This document shows positions 11,392 to 21,581 of a DNA stretch of 36,362 nucleotides, one piece after another (within the stretch, counting starts at the first letter, position 1; the number at the start of each line of letters is the position of its first letter). This DNA is from Pinguiococcus pyrenoidosus (lineage: Eukaryota; Sar; Pinguiophyceae; Pinguiochrysidales; Pinguiochrysidaceae): assembly GCA_019677205.1 (NCBI GenBank), contig JAAMXY010000173.1, forward strand, positions 1 through 36,362. Direction: 5' to 3'. A program made the translations under genes and the position numbers. Under the pieces are notes generated by a model. The model saw nothing but the letters and a program-made list of their open reading frames with translations, had not been told where the DNA came from and did no database searches.

Positions 11392-12751
11392 AATGGAAGA
11401 CCGGGAAGAGATACTCTTCAGCGTGGTAGACGGCAAACCCTTTTCGATCTGGCATCGTAATATGCTCAGCAGAGGACCGGTTGGGAGAGGCATTGGTACA
11501 AGCAGACGATTGATCCCTTCCGCGACTACGCAGATCCTTTTTCTCGCTGCTTTTCGGACAACTTTTCAGACGGACTAACAACTAGTGGAGCTTGCTGAGG
11601 AGTTCCACAAAGCAGTCGCAAAGGTGGCACCTACGGGTACGGCATGTCCCGGCATCAGGAAACCCAGGAATCCTTTCGCTATTCCACACGATGGCCAAAC
11701 CACCGCAAAGCACCATCCCGGCCCAATCACAGACTCTTCAGAGTTCCAGGTGCAGCCCTATGTAGCATCTTCTAATCTATGGTGGAACGAGGATGCTTCG
11801 TCCCAGCGCCACTTGAGCGCCTCTTCGAAGTGAAGCTCGACGGCTTCAGAAAACTCTCCCTCCAGTGGAATGATCGAGAAGCTGTGCCCCCGAGGCTTTG
11901 GTCGCAGCTGCTCTTCGGGTTGACAAGGAACGCTTGGGGTCGGAGAAAGCATCTGAAGGGGCTGGCGGTGATCTGATCCGCTGAGCCGATGAAGCCATCG
12001 AGAAACAAGTACCGGCGTTGTGACGAAGACACGGTGGATGTAAGTGTTCATCATCTACGGGCAAATGTTTGGATGCTGGTCTCGCGTCGGAGCCTTCGCT
12101 CTTCTGCGCGTCCCTCAGATCCTCAAGTCGCCGTAGTCTATTTCTTGTGACCTACTTACGAAGGCGTCCCTCGACCTCAGGATTCTATCGACGATCGCAT
12201 ACGCGAAGAAGCTAGGTCATCCAATGCGCATGGAGCTATGCGAGGATGAAAGAAGGCTGATGGTCTCGTCTCCCACCGAAAAGCCTCAGTGCGGAGGCAA
12301 TCAAGCGCGCGTCTCGTCAGGCTCTGGAGCGAGAGAAGCTCCAGGTGGGTGGTGCTTCCTGAGAATCGCATCCGCACGCCACCCCAATTAGTGACGCTTG
12401 CTCCTGCGTGTGCTCAGGTCGCGGCGATACGAAGTCAAGATCGTCTGAGGAGATCTCAGCGAAGTGCTCCGGTGCAGCCGTGCTGCCTTCATGTTGTTTT
12501 CCGGTAGGTCTTCGCCGCCGTGAACGCATCCCCCGAGCTGGACGATATCAACCAGACATCAAACAACATACATAGCGACTGCTGCGGGATTGAGATTGCG
12601 GCTCTGGCAGATGCTCAGGAAGAAAAGGTGCGTTGTGAAGGCTCTGGTCAAGCTGTCATTCCCGTTCCGTCGTTCTTTTACTCCCTCACTCCTTTCATTT
12701 TTCATCGCTGTTTTTCTCGTGTCGCCGATTTTGCTCGCGCGCGCCTTCAAG

Positions 12752-13725
12752 TCATGTTTAACGGCCGCACACGCACAAGAGACCAAGGAAGCGTCGCAGA
12801 GAGTCGCGGCCTCAGCGGAAGGCATGAAACGATGCTCCCGGCGAAAATGGAGCGCACTGGACGCGCGACTCAAAGAGCTAGAGAAAAAGCGAGAGACCGA
12901 GAAGGAACATGAGCGACATGATGCCGTAGCGCCCACAAGTCTACCGATGGCGTGGTATGCGGGTCTCGACAGCAGCAAAGAGCGACTGAATAGGGACCTT
13001 CCGGACATTAGCGAAGTCCTGGCGCTGCTCCCAAACGAGAATCTTCTGCTTCTCCAGGTACCGTAACCTTCGTCGCGATCATCAACGACGTCTGGAAGTC
13101 GTCGCTAAAATCCCTTCCTAGTCGGCCTTTCAGAGGTGTTCTCAAGCGGCTGGGACGGATCGACCAAGGGTTGCCGCGGATTCGTTGACGTATCACGAGG
13201 TATGCACGTCTTCACGACTTGTAGCGCTCTCCAAGAGAGAAACCGTGATTTCTTTCGCGCAGGCGGCGTGCGCAATGAACATCCTTTTCAAATACCCAGA
13301 TCCCAGAGTGGTGTACGCAGCTGTGAACCTTGTGAGCAAGTCCCTCCCGGCAAAGGTACGTCATGCTCGCTGGGTAGATTGCATCATCAGTGTTGGCTGA
13401 CCACGATGGACGCAGAATGGAACGCCGGGGCAGGAAGAAGAAGGGGCGCTTTCGTTCGGAGAGTTTATCGTTGTCGCAGTGTACATCGAAGGTACCGTAG
13501 GGCAGTCTTCAGAGCAGAAAAGCTTACGGTCTCATGGTTTGCTGCGTAGGACTTCTCCAGTATGGTTGTTTAGAGGAGGTTGGGGCCTCAAGCGGAACGG
13601 AAGGAATCGCGGCGGGAGAAGCAAGCGATGCCAGCAAAGCAGAAGCCGAGCCTGTCAACCTGCTCGCTGCCATGATCTCGGAGGCTGCCGCTTCGCGATT
13701 GAACTCTTTGAAAGCTGAAGGCTGA
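12752..13725 (+). CDS. Unrecognised multi-exon gene (5' end unresolved)
   Basis: Five exons join with consistent phases: 12752-13057, 13134-13199, 13263-13355, 13416-13491 and 13550-13725. The introns (76, 63, 60 and 58 nt) are GT-AG. The predicted part begins with a basic helical stretch (ARLKELEKKRETEKEHERHD, coiled-coil-like). It continues with DISEVLALLPNENLLLLQ and a short core (MNILFKYPDPRVVYAAVNLV, then FGEFIVVAVYIEGLLQYG), and ends in an Ala/Glu/Ser-rich tail. An upstream exon ending at 12627 (IAALADAQEEK) fits in phase across a 124-nt pyrimidine-rich intron, and another candidate exon (LSAEAIKRASRQALEREKLQ) ends near 12344. I could not join these into one frame to an ATG, so the start is missing. 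I do not recognise the family. Confidence 0.5.
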
Positions 13726-13746
13726 AGGCTGAAGGCTGAAGGCTGA
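13714..13746 (+). repeat. 7-bp tandem repeat over a stop codon
   Basis: Four exact copies of GCTGAAG plus a partial copy lie at the 3' end of the preceding gene and supply its TGA stop. Because the unit is 7 bp and contains TGA, any frame entering the array meets a stop within 21 nt. Confidence 0.9.
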
Positions 13747-14220
13747 GCAGGTGTGATTGAGGGTGTTCCTCACGCGATGAGAATCAACTCGAGCGAATGC
13801 GCGTTTGCTCAGCATCCAAATGGCGAGGGCAAGGGTGTCGTGGCCAGAGACGGCGGACCTATGTTGTCGATTGGCAGTCGGACTGCTCTCGCTTGTCCAT
13901 CGAGTGAGGGCAGGTCTGCAAGACGTAGCGAGACCCCAGGGCAAGTCGCTGAAGTTGGAACGCGCTTTCAGGCTCGCCTTTTGCCCCATGCTAGGAGATC
14001 CTTGTCGACTTGCGTCACCTACCGCAGGGAGCGCATCGAAGGTCTGCTGCAACCCACGGGAGCCATAACGAAAGAGAAGCGTGCAGATGTTTTGGAATAC
14101 ATGCAGCAGAGTCTTAGAGCAGAAGCTACCCAATTGAAAGAAGATCTTGCGAGCTCTCGTTCCCAGAGAATGTGCAAGTGCTTCGCTGAATAACGAACGG
14201 CTCGATCCATCTCTCACGTA
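13726..14220 (+). other. Interval with one doubtful plus-strand coding stretch
   Basis: The region lies between the unrecognised gene (+) and the 3' end of the deaminase gene (-). After a possible acceptor at about 14030, a helical stretch reads ERIEGLLQPTGAITKEKRAD and continues EYMQQSLRAEATQLKEDL, ending at the stop at 14193. It looks coding-like, but I could not find its other exons. The minus strand is also open over most of the interval. I leave it unassigned. Confidence 0.25.
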
Positions 14221-17200
14221 CTACCCAGAATCGTGGAACACGTGTTCTCGGTACACCTGCGTGCACGACGATGGCTTAGCGAGGCGCAGGAACTCGCCAG
14301 GAGTCATGCACCACTGCTTACCCCTTTACAATCCCTGTCTGTGAACGTCAAGACGGCAAACTGCGGATTCACTTCAGCAATCTAGACGGAGCAATGGTTG
14401 AAAATGAAATCACACGGGACCAAAGAGGGAGCTCATGTCGACGAATGCACGTTACCTTTCTCAACCATTCCATGCATGCCCCGCAGGGTTTCAATGGATT
14501 GAGGTCGGACGCATCGGTCAGGACCACGCTCTCCCCGCGGGGTGCGCTCCCCATTTTCGTGAACAGTGCGAACGGCGAGGAAGCTGCGAGGTTCTGGTAG
14601 TCCCTTGCCCTTTTCAGGCTTCGTAAGGTTGTCCTTCGTTGAGGGGTTCGCTTTAGATCAACGGATTCGCTTCGACTTCGCTTGGACGCGGTTGAGCCGC
14701 ACTCAGAACCGGCGTTCTCGGCCACATCGTCGTCCCGCGCGGAACGCCCGCTGTCCTCCCTCTGAAGCCTGGGTAGCTTCATGCTGCGCACATTTTCCAT
14801 GGCCGAAGCGCTGTCGTTGACAAGGGATAGCTTCGATCGCGTAGGAGGAGAAGGCTGCTCCTTTGGGGCGCTACCGTGCTTGCTGGGGGGCGACGTGGGC
14901 TCTCCAAGCTGAACCATCCCTTGCAAATCTGGCATCGACATTGACGATGTCAAAACCGGAGCATCCTCATCAAGAGCAGGCGCTCCGAGAGAGAATCCCG
15001 GAGCGGCGTAGGCCAGAGCGTTCGGAAGGTAGGGAGGATTCGGGTCTCTTGGCGTCGCTGAGACTCCTTGCGCGGGAGACTTTGTCGAGCTCAAGCTCAC
15101 GGAAAGCACTGCGATGATTCGAAGGTCGTTCCGCTTCAGCGTGAGATCATGGGCAAGCGCAGTTCCTATATTGGAAAGCCGCAATCAGTCCGGGGATGCA
15201 GTGCCTTTCTGGGAATGTGTGATCGTCACCTATGACGTTTCGCTCTGCGCAGAGAGATCCTGTCGGCATACTGACTTCCATGTTCGTGCCACGGTGTAGA
15301 AGCGGCTTGCCGCCGCCTCCCTTTCGAGTGAGCAGCACCGAAAGTACCACCTAGAGCAGCCACAGAAACGGCTCCTCAGCGACGCCAGCAAGGCCAGTGC
15401 CAGTGCCATGTCGAGGAGATCCGACGCGAGCAGAGACAGTTTGATGCGCCTATCGGATCCTCCTTCGCGTACCTTTCCCGATTTCCGCATCCAGAAAGTG
15501 CCAAGGTCGTGCTTTGACTGTCCCTGTGAATCGTTGTCGTCCCCAGAGACTGCCTTCGGGAATGGAGTCCTACGTGAGGGAGACCTCGACGAAGAACAGC
15601 GAAGGCGTGGAAGACCAAAGCAAAGCTTACCTTGTCAAAATCCTCGCGAAACTTCACCATCTCCTCGCACACCCACTTCATCTCGTCGTCATCGACCTCG
15701 TTGGTAGGGACTGCCGGATAGGTGTCCACCTCTGCGAAGGACAGGACCTCGACGTCGTCCAGGCAGATGCGTCGAGCATGCCAGAACGTCTGGAGCTGCC
15801 AGATGTGCATAAAGCTTGGCTTGTATGGCCTCAGCGCCGCATTGATAGCGGCAACCCGCGCAGGGCTGCCGTCCGCAAAGCTGACCTGCGAGGAGGCTTG
15901 GCGTGAGGTGCCGAGATTCTAGCTACGCTCTCCTCTCGCCGTTCCCAGAGCATCCACAGCATCTTACCGTCACGCGCATCTTCTCCCTCCAGGAGGAACC
16001 CCAGCGCGCCGCTTGCGCATCCCTGAACTCGGCAAGGAGAGGAAGGAGCTCGAACTTGACGAAGCCGATGTTCTCCGTGTATCGATAGATGTTCGTCTTC
16101 GAATGCAGTCTGACGAAGCGACGGATTAGGTAGCAGCCCACGTTTCGGTTCGCACCGGGTCGACACACTCACCTGATAATCTTGACATCTGGACAAAGTC
16201 GCTGAATAAAGAGGGAGGCCAGCATCGCCGCGACTTCTGTGGAGTTGTCCTCCTTCCGATCTTCAGGATTCCGGGGCTCACCGACGCCAGACACCAACAC
16301 GATAACCTGGGAATGGATCACGGAGGTCTTATTCAGCAGCATGCTTCTCGTGGGCACACAGAGAAGGCTACTCACCTTCCTCGTTTGGGCGCTCCCCGTG
16401 ATCAGATCCTGCACAGCTCCTCTGTCCCTGATGAAAGCCCTCCACTTGGGCAGCAGGACTGCCAAGAGAGGGAAGAAGACTCCAGCGATACCAAAGATCC
16501 CTGACGGACTTTCCGTTGGTGGCCTCCCAAGAATGTCCAGATCACCACCAAGCACAGCGCGAGTGGACGCATCGTTTCTGAACTTGAAGCCGCTAGGGTC
16601 TGGGACAGAAATGAAGTCCTGACCATTTCGAGGATGCTCCGAGTACGCTTGTTTCGGATCTCCAGAGGCAGCGAGGTCCAAGCCGCCAGGTATCCTGCGG
16701 CTCTCGTTGGATGCGTTGTCACTGAACGTGCTCGGCAAGGAAGGATCTCGCCTTGACTCCGGGAACCAGAGCACTTTCAGGGGTCGCAACTGCTTTCCAC
16801 GGAGGTCAAGGGCGCTTCTCTTCGTGGTCACCGGCGTGTCTGATCCCACACTTGACCCCACGTGCGAGGCTCGCTTTTGGGACCGCAACAGCCTGTCCTC
16901 GATAAACTCGTAGATCTGCTTGGACACTGCATAGTATAGGCTGAACTTCGGGCGGGCTAAGGCGATCGTTGGGTCAACCGGACCGCCGTCTGGCTTCGAG
17001 GAGGTCGTGCGGCACCGCAAGTAGTTGCATATTCCAACGACCATGTCCTTGTGGGAGACGTTGTGCACAAGAACTTCCAGGCCGCGGCCGTCCTCGACGT
17101 CCCACTCAGTCGGCTCTGTGTCTAGAGCATCAGGGCTCTCTCCAAAGCTTCCACCAAGGATGTTTTCCGAACGAACCCGTTCTGGCGAAAACGAGAGAGG

Positions 17201-17477
17201 GAGGCAAAAACTTAGCGGATGTGGTCACGTTGGCCACAGAGGCCGTCTCTACCAGTAGTCGGTGGCGTCCGCAGGAGTCTTAGGCACGAAGGGTTGCTCT
17301 GCTCCTCCTTGTAGCGGCTGCGCGCAGCGATGCTTGCCTCTCTGAGTAGTTCAGCGGAGTCGGTGAGAGCATTGCAAGATGAGTACGTGTACTGCTGGTT
17401 GGCCCACGATTCGGTCCAAGGCCCTCACCTTTCCACAGCTTCGCTTTCCTCATACTGCTGCCTCTCGCCATGCTCAT
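14221..17477 (-). CDS. Cytidine-deaminase-fold zinc protein with large unrecognised N-terminal region
   Basis: Eleven exons are predicted: 17477-17429, 17339-17253, 17181-16376, 16306-16173, 16109-15968, 15885-15631, 15569-15473, 15350-15230, 15165-14456, 14381-14322 and 14256-14221. All introns have GT-AG borders and the product is about 831 residues. The C-terminal part carries a cytidine/deoxycytidylate-deaminase zinc site. MPTGSLCAERNVIG (about residue 557) supplies the first Cys ligand and catalytic Glu, and KPCGACMEWLRK (about 791-794) supplies two more Cys ligands. A Ser/Pro-rich insertion of about 200 residues separates the two halves, far longer than in free-standing enzymes. The N-terminal 500 residues include alternating strand/helix segments (VIVLVSGVGEP, RVTVSFADGSPARVAAINAA, MHIWQLQTFWHARRICLDD) that I cannot place. 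Ten of the eleven exons fit; exon 15569-15473 is one base out of frame (see findings). The substrate is unknown, and the first exon is the least certain. Confidence 0.72.
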
Positions 17478-18521
17478 AGCCTTTTCATTCACGAAAGTAA
17501 GCCTCGGGGTTGGCGGTAGAGATCCAAGATGCGTCCATGCGCCGCACCAGTACGGCAAGTCTCCGAGCACCAGAGCCTCCAGCCTTTCCTCAGCAGCAGG
17601 AACACCGATACCGCCGCCGCCGCAGCTGAAAGTCTGCCTAAGATGTGCTTTTGACTGCACCAAATCACGACGCATAAGAGGTTGAAGCGCCTGAACAAGA
17701 TCTTTGCGCGGCTTTTGGAATCGCTGCGTCCTGCATGTTCCAGGAGCAGACAGAAAATGCACCATAGCTGATGACAAAAGACCTCTTGCAGCACCGCAGC
17801 AGCCCGGCTCACCTTTCCTGCAAGCAAGCAGGCACAAGAGCGGCCATGAAGTCTCGATGGCGCCGCGACGCCACGCTGTGGCGCTGTCTGAATCTACGCA
17901 CGAGGTTCAAACTAGTATCCCATTTCGATAAGAAGTTGTCTCCGTCGCTACAGTTGCTTCACGATCGAAATGGAACATCAGAACACACGCAGGTCTGAGA
18001 CAGGCGCCCCAACCCGGAAAGGCGCCTTTCTATGGAGGAAAGAGCGCTTAGGGCGATTCCTTGCATTCCAGCGGCGTCTTGAGTGGATCGAGGGCTTTCA
18101 CTGGGAGTGATAGAGTCTTATTCACGCTGTGGCCAGGGCGAGCACCGCTGGGTTTCGGCTTCTTCACGAGAGACGGAGAAGGGTTTTCGCGGATCTGGTT
18201 GCAAGTTACGCGACCTGGACATCGTCATTGCCTGTGGAGAGGTCCTCGGCAGCGCCTTGACTGATGGATCTTGCGGGCGTGCGGCAAACGGTGAACGGCA
18301 AGAGCTATGCCTTTGTGGTGCGTGCGGGAAAGAACCCGAATGCAAATCGTGGTCTTTGCGTGGAGATCCAGCCGCGTTGCGCCCGATGCCTAAATGTGAC
18401 CTGTCTGCAGATTGCCGTCCTTTGCGTCGGTGTTATTTTGCTCTCTGGCCTTCTGCAAGGTATGTGGTGGTGGTGGTGGTGGTGGTCGTGGTGGTGTCTG
18501 TCTATCACGAATCGCAGCCGT
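17478..18521. other. Divergent intergenic interval
   Basis: About 1 kb lie between the deaminase gene (-) and the Ap4A phosphorylase gene (+). No conserved coding stretch is seen, though a plus-strand frame from 18264 stays open into the Ap4A gene and a GTG repeat lies near its start. Alternative 5' exons for either gene could lie here. Confidence 0.4.
18464..18496 (+). repeat. (GTG)n trinucleotide repeat
   Basis: A GTG/GGT run directly follows AAG-GTATGT, a good splice donor, and is followed by CGCAG at 18513-18517, a good acceptor. It may lie inside a 58-nt 5' intron. Read in the downstream frame it gives a run of Trp codons. Confidence 0.85.
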
Positions 18522-19795
18522 ATGGTTGATGGTTCCTTCGGAGCTGATTCCTCCGAACCCCTCTTGTCTCAACCACCAGGATTCAGCTACGAGCGGGAAG
18601 ACGAGGACGGAGTCTTTGAAGCAGAGGCTCTCACGCTACATCATATGAGAGCGGACATTGCGCACCAGAGCCTCGAGGCGTTCAACGCAGGCGCGTTGGC
18701 AACCCTGCGCACCTCGTTCTTCATCTACGCGAAGAGGGAAGTGGAGATGCCGGCCGTTGGTCAACCCTTTGACGTCATCATCTCCGTCTCCGAGCAGCCC
18801 GCGGCCAAGCCGCAGGAAATTCCTGAGGGTATGGTGGAGGCAAGAGAGTTCGTGGACCCTTTTGAGGATCCCGATCCGGCTCTCGTCGTGGGCGCCGTGG
18901 AACCGAAGCACCTCCTGCTCTTGAACAAGTACAACGTCTTCGCCGACCACGTCCTCCTGGTCACGAAGACCTTTGAGGACCAGAGGCACCTTTTGGATTT
19001 TCCGGTACGAATGCTTCAGATCTGCGCTGAGAGATTGCAGGTGGACTCCCAGAAGCCAACGCATAGCGCCACCCCTCAAAAACCTCAGGACTTCACGGCG
19101 CTGTACGAAGTGGTCAATGCGGTTCCGGCTGTGGGCTTCTTCAATTCGGGATTCGAGGCGGGCGCAAGTCAGCCTCATAGACATATGCAAGCTATTCCAA
19201 CGGACATATTCCAAGGCTTCCGACCGGAGGCGGAGTTCGCTCTGCCCATCGATGAGCTCATCTTCAGCGCCCTAGAAAGGTGACCCTCGGCTTGCTCTTG
19301 CATCGCGCATTGCGGCCAGTGTACTGAGGGTGGCGCACTTTGCAGGGACGAAATCGAGCAAGGGAAACCACAACGATTAGGGAAGCTGCCCTATGACCAT
19401 GCCGTCTGGGTGTTTGGGGAGCACCGGGGCCTGTTCCGGATAAAGTACCTGGAGCTACTGAAGACCCTAGACCTCATCGGACCGAACGAGGACGCAGATA
19501 GAGACACGGTCACGCCGAAGCCGCACAACATGATCCTCACGGGCGCTTGGATCATGGTAGGTCTCGCATGCGACCATCCTCTAGACTTCACATTTGCGAA
19601 AGCTTCGAAACGGCTGAAGCTTACACGCCCTTCTTGGCTCCGCAGGTGATTCCGCGATCGCAAAGAATGTACAGTCAGATCGACGTCAATGCGTTGGGGT
19701 TCATAGGGTCGCTGCTCGTGAGGGTCACCGACGACGTGATCCCCGTGATCGATCCGATGGCCGTCCTGTGTGGCGTGTCGTACGGTTGCACCTAG
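18522..19795 (+). CDS. ATP adenylyltransferase (Ap4A phosphorylase)
   Basis: Three exons, 18522-19279, 19346-19556 and 19646-19795, are joined by GT-AG introns of 66 and 89 nt with matching phases, giving 372 residues. The enzyme cleaves diadenosine tetraphosphate with phosphate to ADP and ATP (APA1/APA2 type, HIT superfamily). Seen in order are HLLLLNKYNVFADHVLLVTK, VGFFNSGFEAGASQPHRHMQ with the GASQPHxHxQ active site, and a C-terminal domain with KPHNMILTGAWIM, VIPRSQRMYSQIDVNALGF and GSLLVR, which matches the ATP-transferase C-terminal domain. The start at 18522 is the first ATG after the GTG repeat. Its frame is open back to 18264 and would add a hydrophobic stretch and a poly-Trp run, which I think is not translated. 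The family call is very sure; the N-terminus is uncertain. Confidence 0.9.
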
Positions 19796-19934
19796 ACGAC
19801 GAACGCAGATCCGCACTTGTTCTGCTACCTCTGGATCTCCTCGATTTTGCGCGGAATGCATCCCCCCTAGCAAGGCTCCGTACAGACCACGAGCTCGCCA
19901 GAGCGGTCCCGCTCCACGCAGGCTTTTGGAACGA

Positions 19935-21297
19935 CTAGGCGATGGCTGCCTGATGCACCTTGATCCCTCCGGCCGTCTCCACGGAGTGCCTTTCCGCGTG
20001 ACGGAGGAGAGACTTCCACAGGCGCTGCACCCCCGCGCTGGAAACGGAGCTCACCACGTGCACCTTCTGCAGGGCATTCTCAAGCTTTGCAAGCTTCCGG
20101 TGCACAGCTTCTTCCGCGGACTGGCCTCCAGAGGATTCATACGCAGCATCCGCCTGCGATGCGTCTTCGCCATCGTCGTCGAGCGGATTCACATCCACGT
20201 CTGCCCCCGCTTCCGTACCTGCCGTGTCCGCATTTGCCGCGACTCGTCTTGACCCGCCGGCTGGCGCTGTCGCCAGCGAGTCGACGTCTTCGGAAATCAG
20301 CAACGTCGACGCTGCGAGAACAGCGGGAGGAAGCATGTCCGCTTTGGTGATCACGACGCGATAGGGGATTTGGTGCTTGTTCAGAAAGCGGAGCCATCGG
20401 TTGTCCTCTTGGCAAAGCCCTCTATCCACATGCCACTCCGCAAAGTTAGCCACCTTGCCGCTGTTCCAGGGGGGAACCCATTCGCCTGGCTTACCTCGTC
20501 GCATCGACGAGGAACAGGTTCAGCTCGTGAATCTTCCGGCTTGTCAGGTATGAGCGGCACATGCTTTCCCACTGCCGGATGACGTTCTTCTTCGCGACCG
20601 CGAAGCCGAAGCCCGGCATGTCCACCAAGGTGAAGAAGCCAGGCTTTCGGCCAACTCGGATGAACGAAAGCCGGTCCGTCCATCCGGCTCGATCGGACAC
20701 TCCCGCAACGCCGGCCTTGGCCGTGAAGCCCAGGAGAGCATTAAGCAGCGTGCTCTTGCCACAGTTGCTATGGCCCACAATGCTAATCTCTGGCTGCATG
20801 TGATCAAACACTGGCCACCGCCCATCGGCTTCGCGCCTCGGGCCCGAGCTGGTGGCCAGGAGATGTCCGTAGCCCTCCGCGCCGATCTTGGAGTCCCTCT
20901 GTCCGTCGCAGTAGTTCAGCTGATCCGCAGGTCTCCGCTTCCGGCCCAGCTTCGTGAAGCTGCCCAGCTTCTTGAGCCTCCAGGCGCTCTGCTCGTCCAG
21001 GCCCAGCTCGGACTCCAGCCATCGCTCGCAGCGCGCCAAGTGCGCGAGTCTCCCGTCCACGATATCCTTGTTTACACTGTCACGCCGCTCTCGAAACTTC
21101 CGGATCACGGCGTTTGCGCCTCGAGAGACGCCGAGACGCCGCGAAGAGCCAGCGCCTCGTCCAAGCCGGATGAGCTTCGCAGCACAGCAGACACCACGCG
21201 CCATGGCCTTCGCGCGGCGCGAAACAGGGACCGTCCCCAAGTCAAAGAGAGCATTTTTCACATTTTTTGGTTGCAGACCCAAGGAGAGGTTGTCCAT
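19935..21297 (-). CDS. EngB/YihA-type GTP-binding protein, organellar
   Basis: Two exons, 21297-20495 and 20421-19935, are joined across a 73-nt GT-AG intron, giving 429 residues. The family (bacterial EngB/YsxC, animal GTPBP8) acts in assembly of the large ribosomal subunit. The G1 loop is GHSNCGKST (EngB usual form GRSNVGKSS), switch I holds GWTDRLSFI, G3 is VDMPGFGFA, and G4 is ITKAD in exon 2, with a VSSVSSAGV G5 block near the end. The first 175 residues before G1 are basic and fit a targeting sequence plus an extension; an in-frame ATG at 21204 starts MARGVCCAAKLIRLG, which looks like a mitochondrial presequence. An acidic insertion of about 70 residues sits between G4 and G5, longer than in bacterial EngB. 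It converges on the Ap4A gene with about 140 bp between stops. Confidence 0.87.
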
Positions 21298-21581
21298 CTG
21301 TCTCTAGAGCGCGAAGAAAGCCAACGCCAGATCCCAGCCGTTCTGTGTCGCGGTGTCGCGCGGTTTGGTGTCGGCCACGGAGAGAACCGCTCGGAGCGGA
21401 AGAAGCTTTAAGCAGTCGGCATGCTGCGCGCGCCGCTCCTTGGACGGCTTCGAGCATGGCCCCTGGGCCAGCAGCCCCTCGGAGAACCCTGAGCTCGACT
21501 TTTTCAAGCCGTTCCGAAGGCTGAGGAGAGTCGGTGTGGCGGTCTGACCTGGTGGCTTGGGCCTCAGGGCCGCGGAAGACC
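21298..21581. promoter_or_regulatory. Putative bidirectional promoter region
   Basis: This interval of about 280 bp lies between the divergent starts of the EngB-type gene (-) and the tail-anchored protein gene (+). No core promoter element is recognisable by eye. Confidence 0.35.

Larger units (their letters stand above)
10950..12280. other. Gene-poor interval with GA repeat and transposase relic
   Basis: About 1.3 kb contain a purine repeat near 11.1 kb and a decayed transposase segment near 11.3 kb (both listed separately). The remaining ORFs (for example plus strand 11779-11976) do not look like any family and may be parts of 5' exons of the next gene or chance. Confidence 0.4.

Noticed and set aside
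13588-14217. A 209-codon minus-strand frame across the 7-bp repeat
   Set aside because: Ser/Arg/Phe-rich with no motif. It overlaps the last exon of the plus-strand gene and the 3' interval of the deaminase gene. Chance openness is more likely.
17489-17827. A minus-strand frame with hydrophobic stretches upstream of the deaminase gene
   Set aside because: It could be a 5' exon, but its frame could not be joined to the deaminase exon chain and no family resemblance was seen.
18412-18648. A Gly-run frame over the GTG repeat (poly-Gly)
   Set aside because: It is only the second reading of the trinucleotide repeat. The conserved Ap4A phosphorylase lies in another frame.
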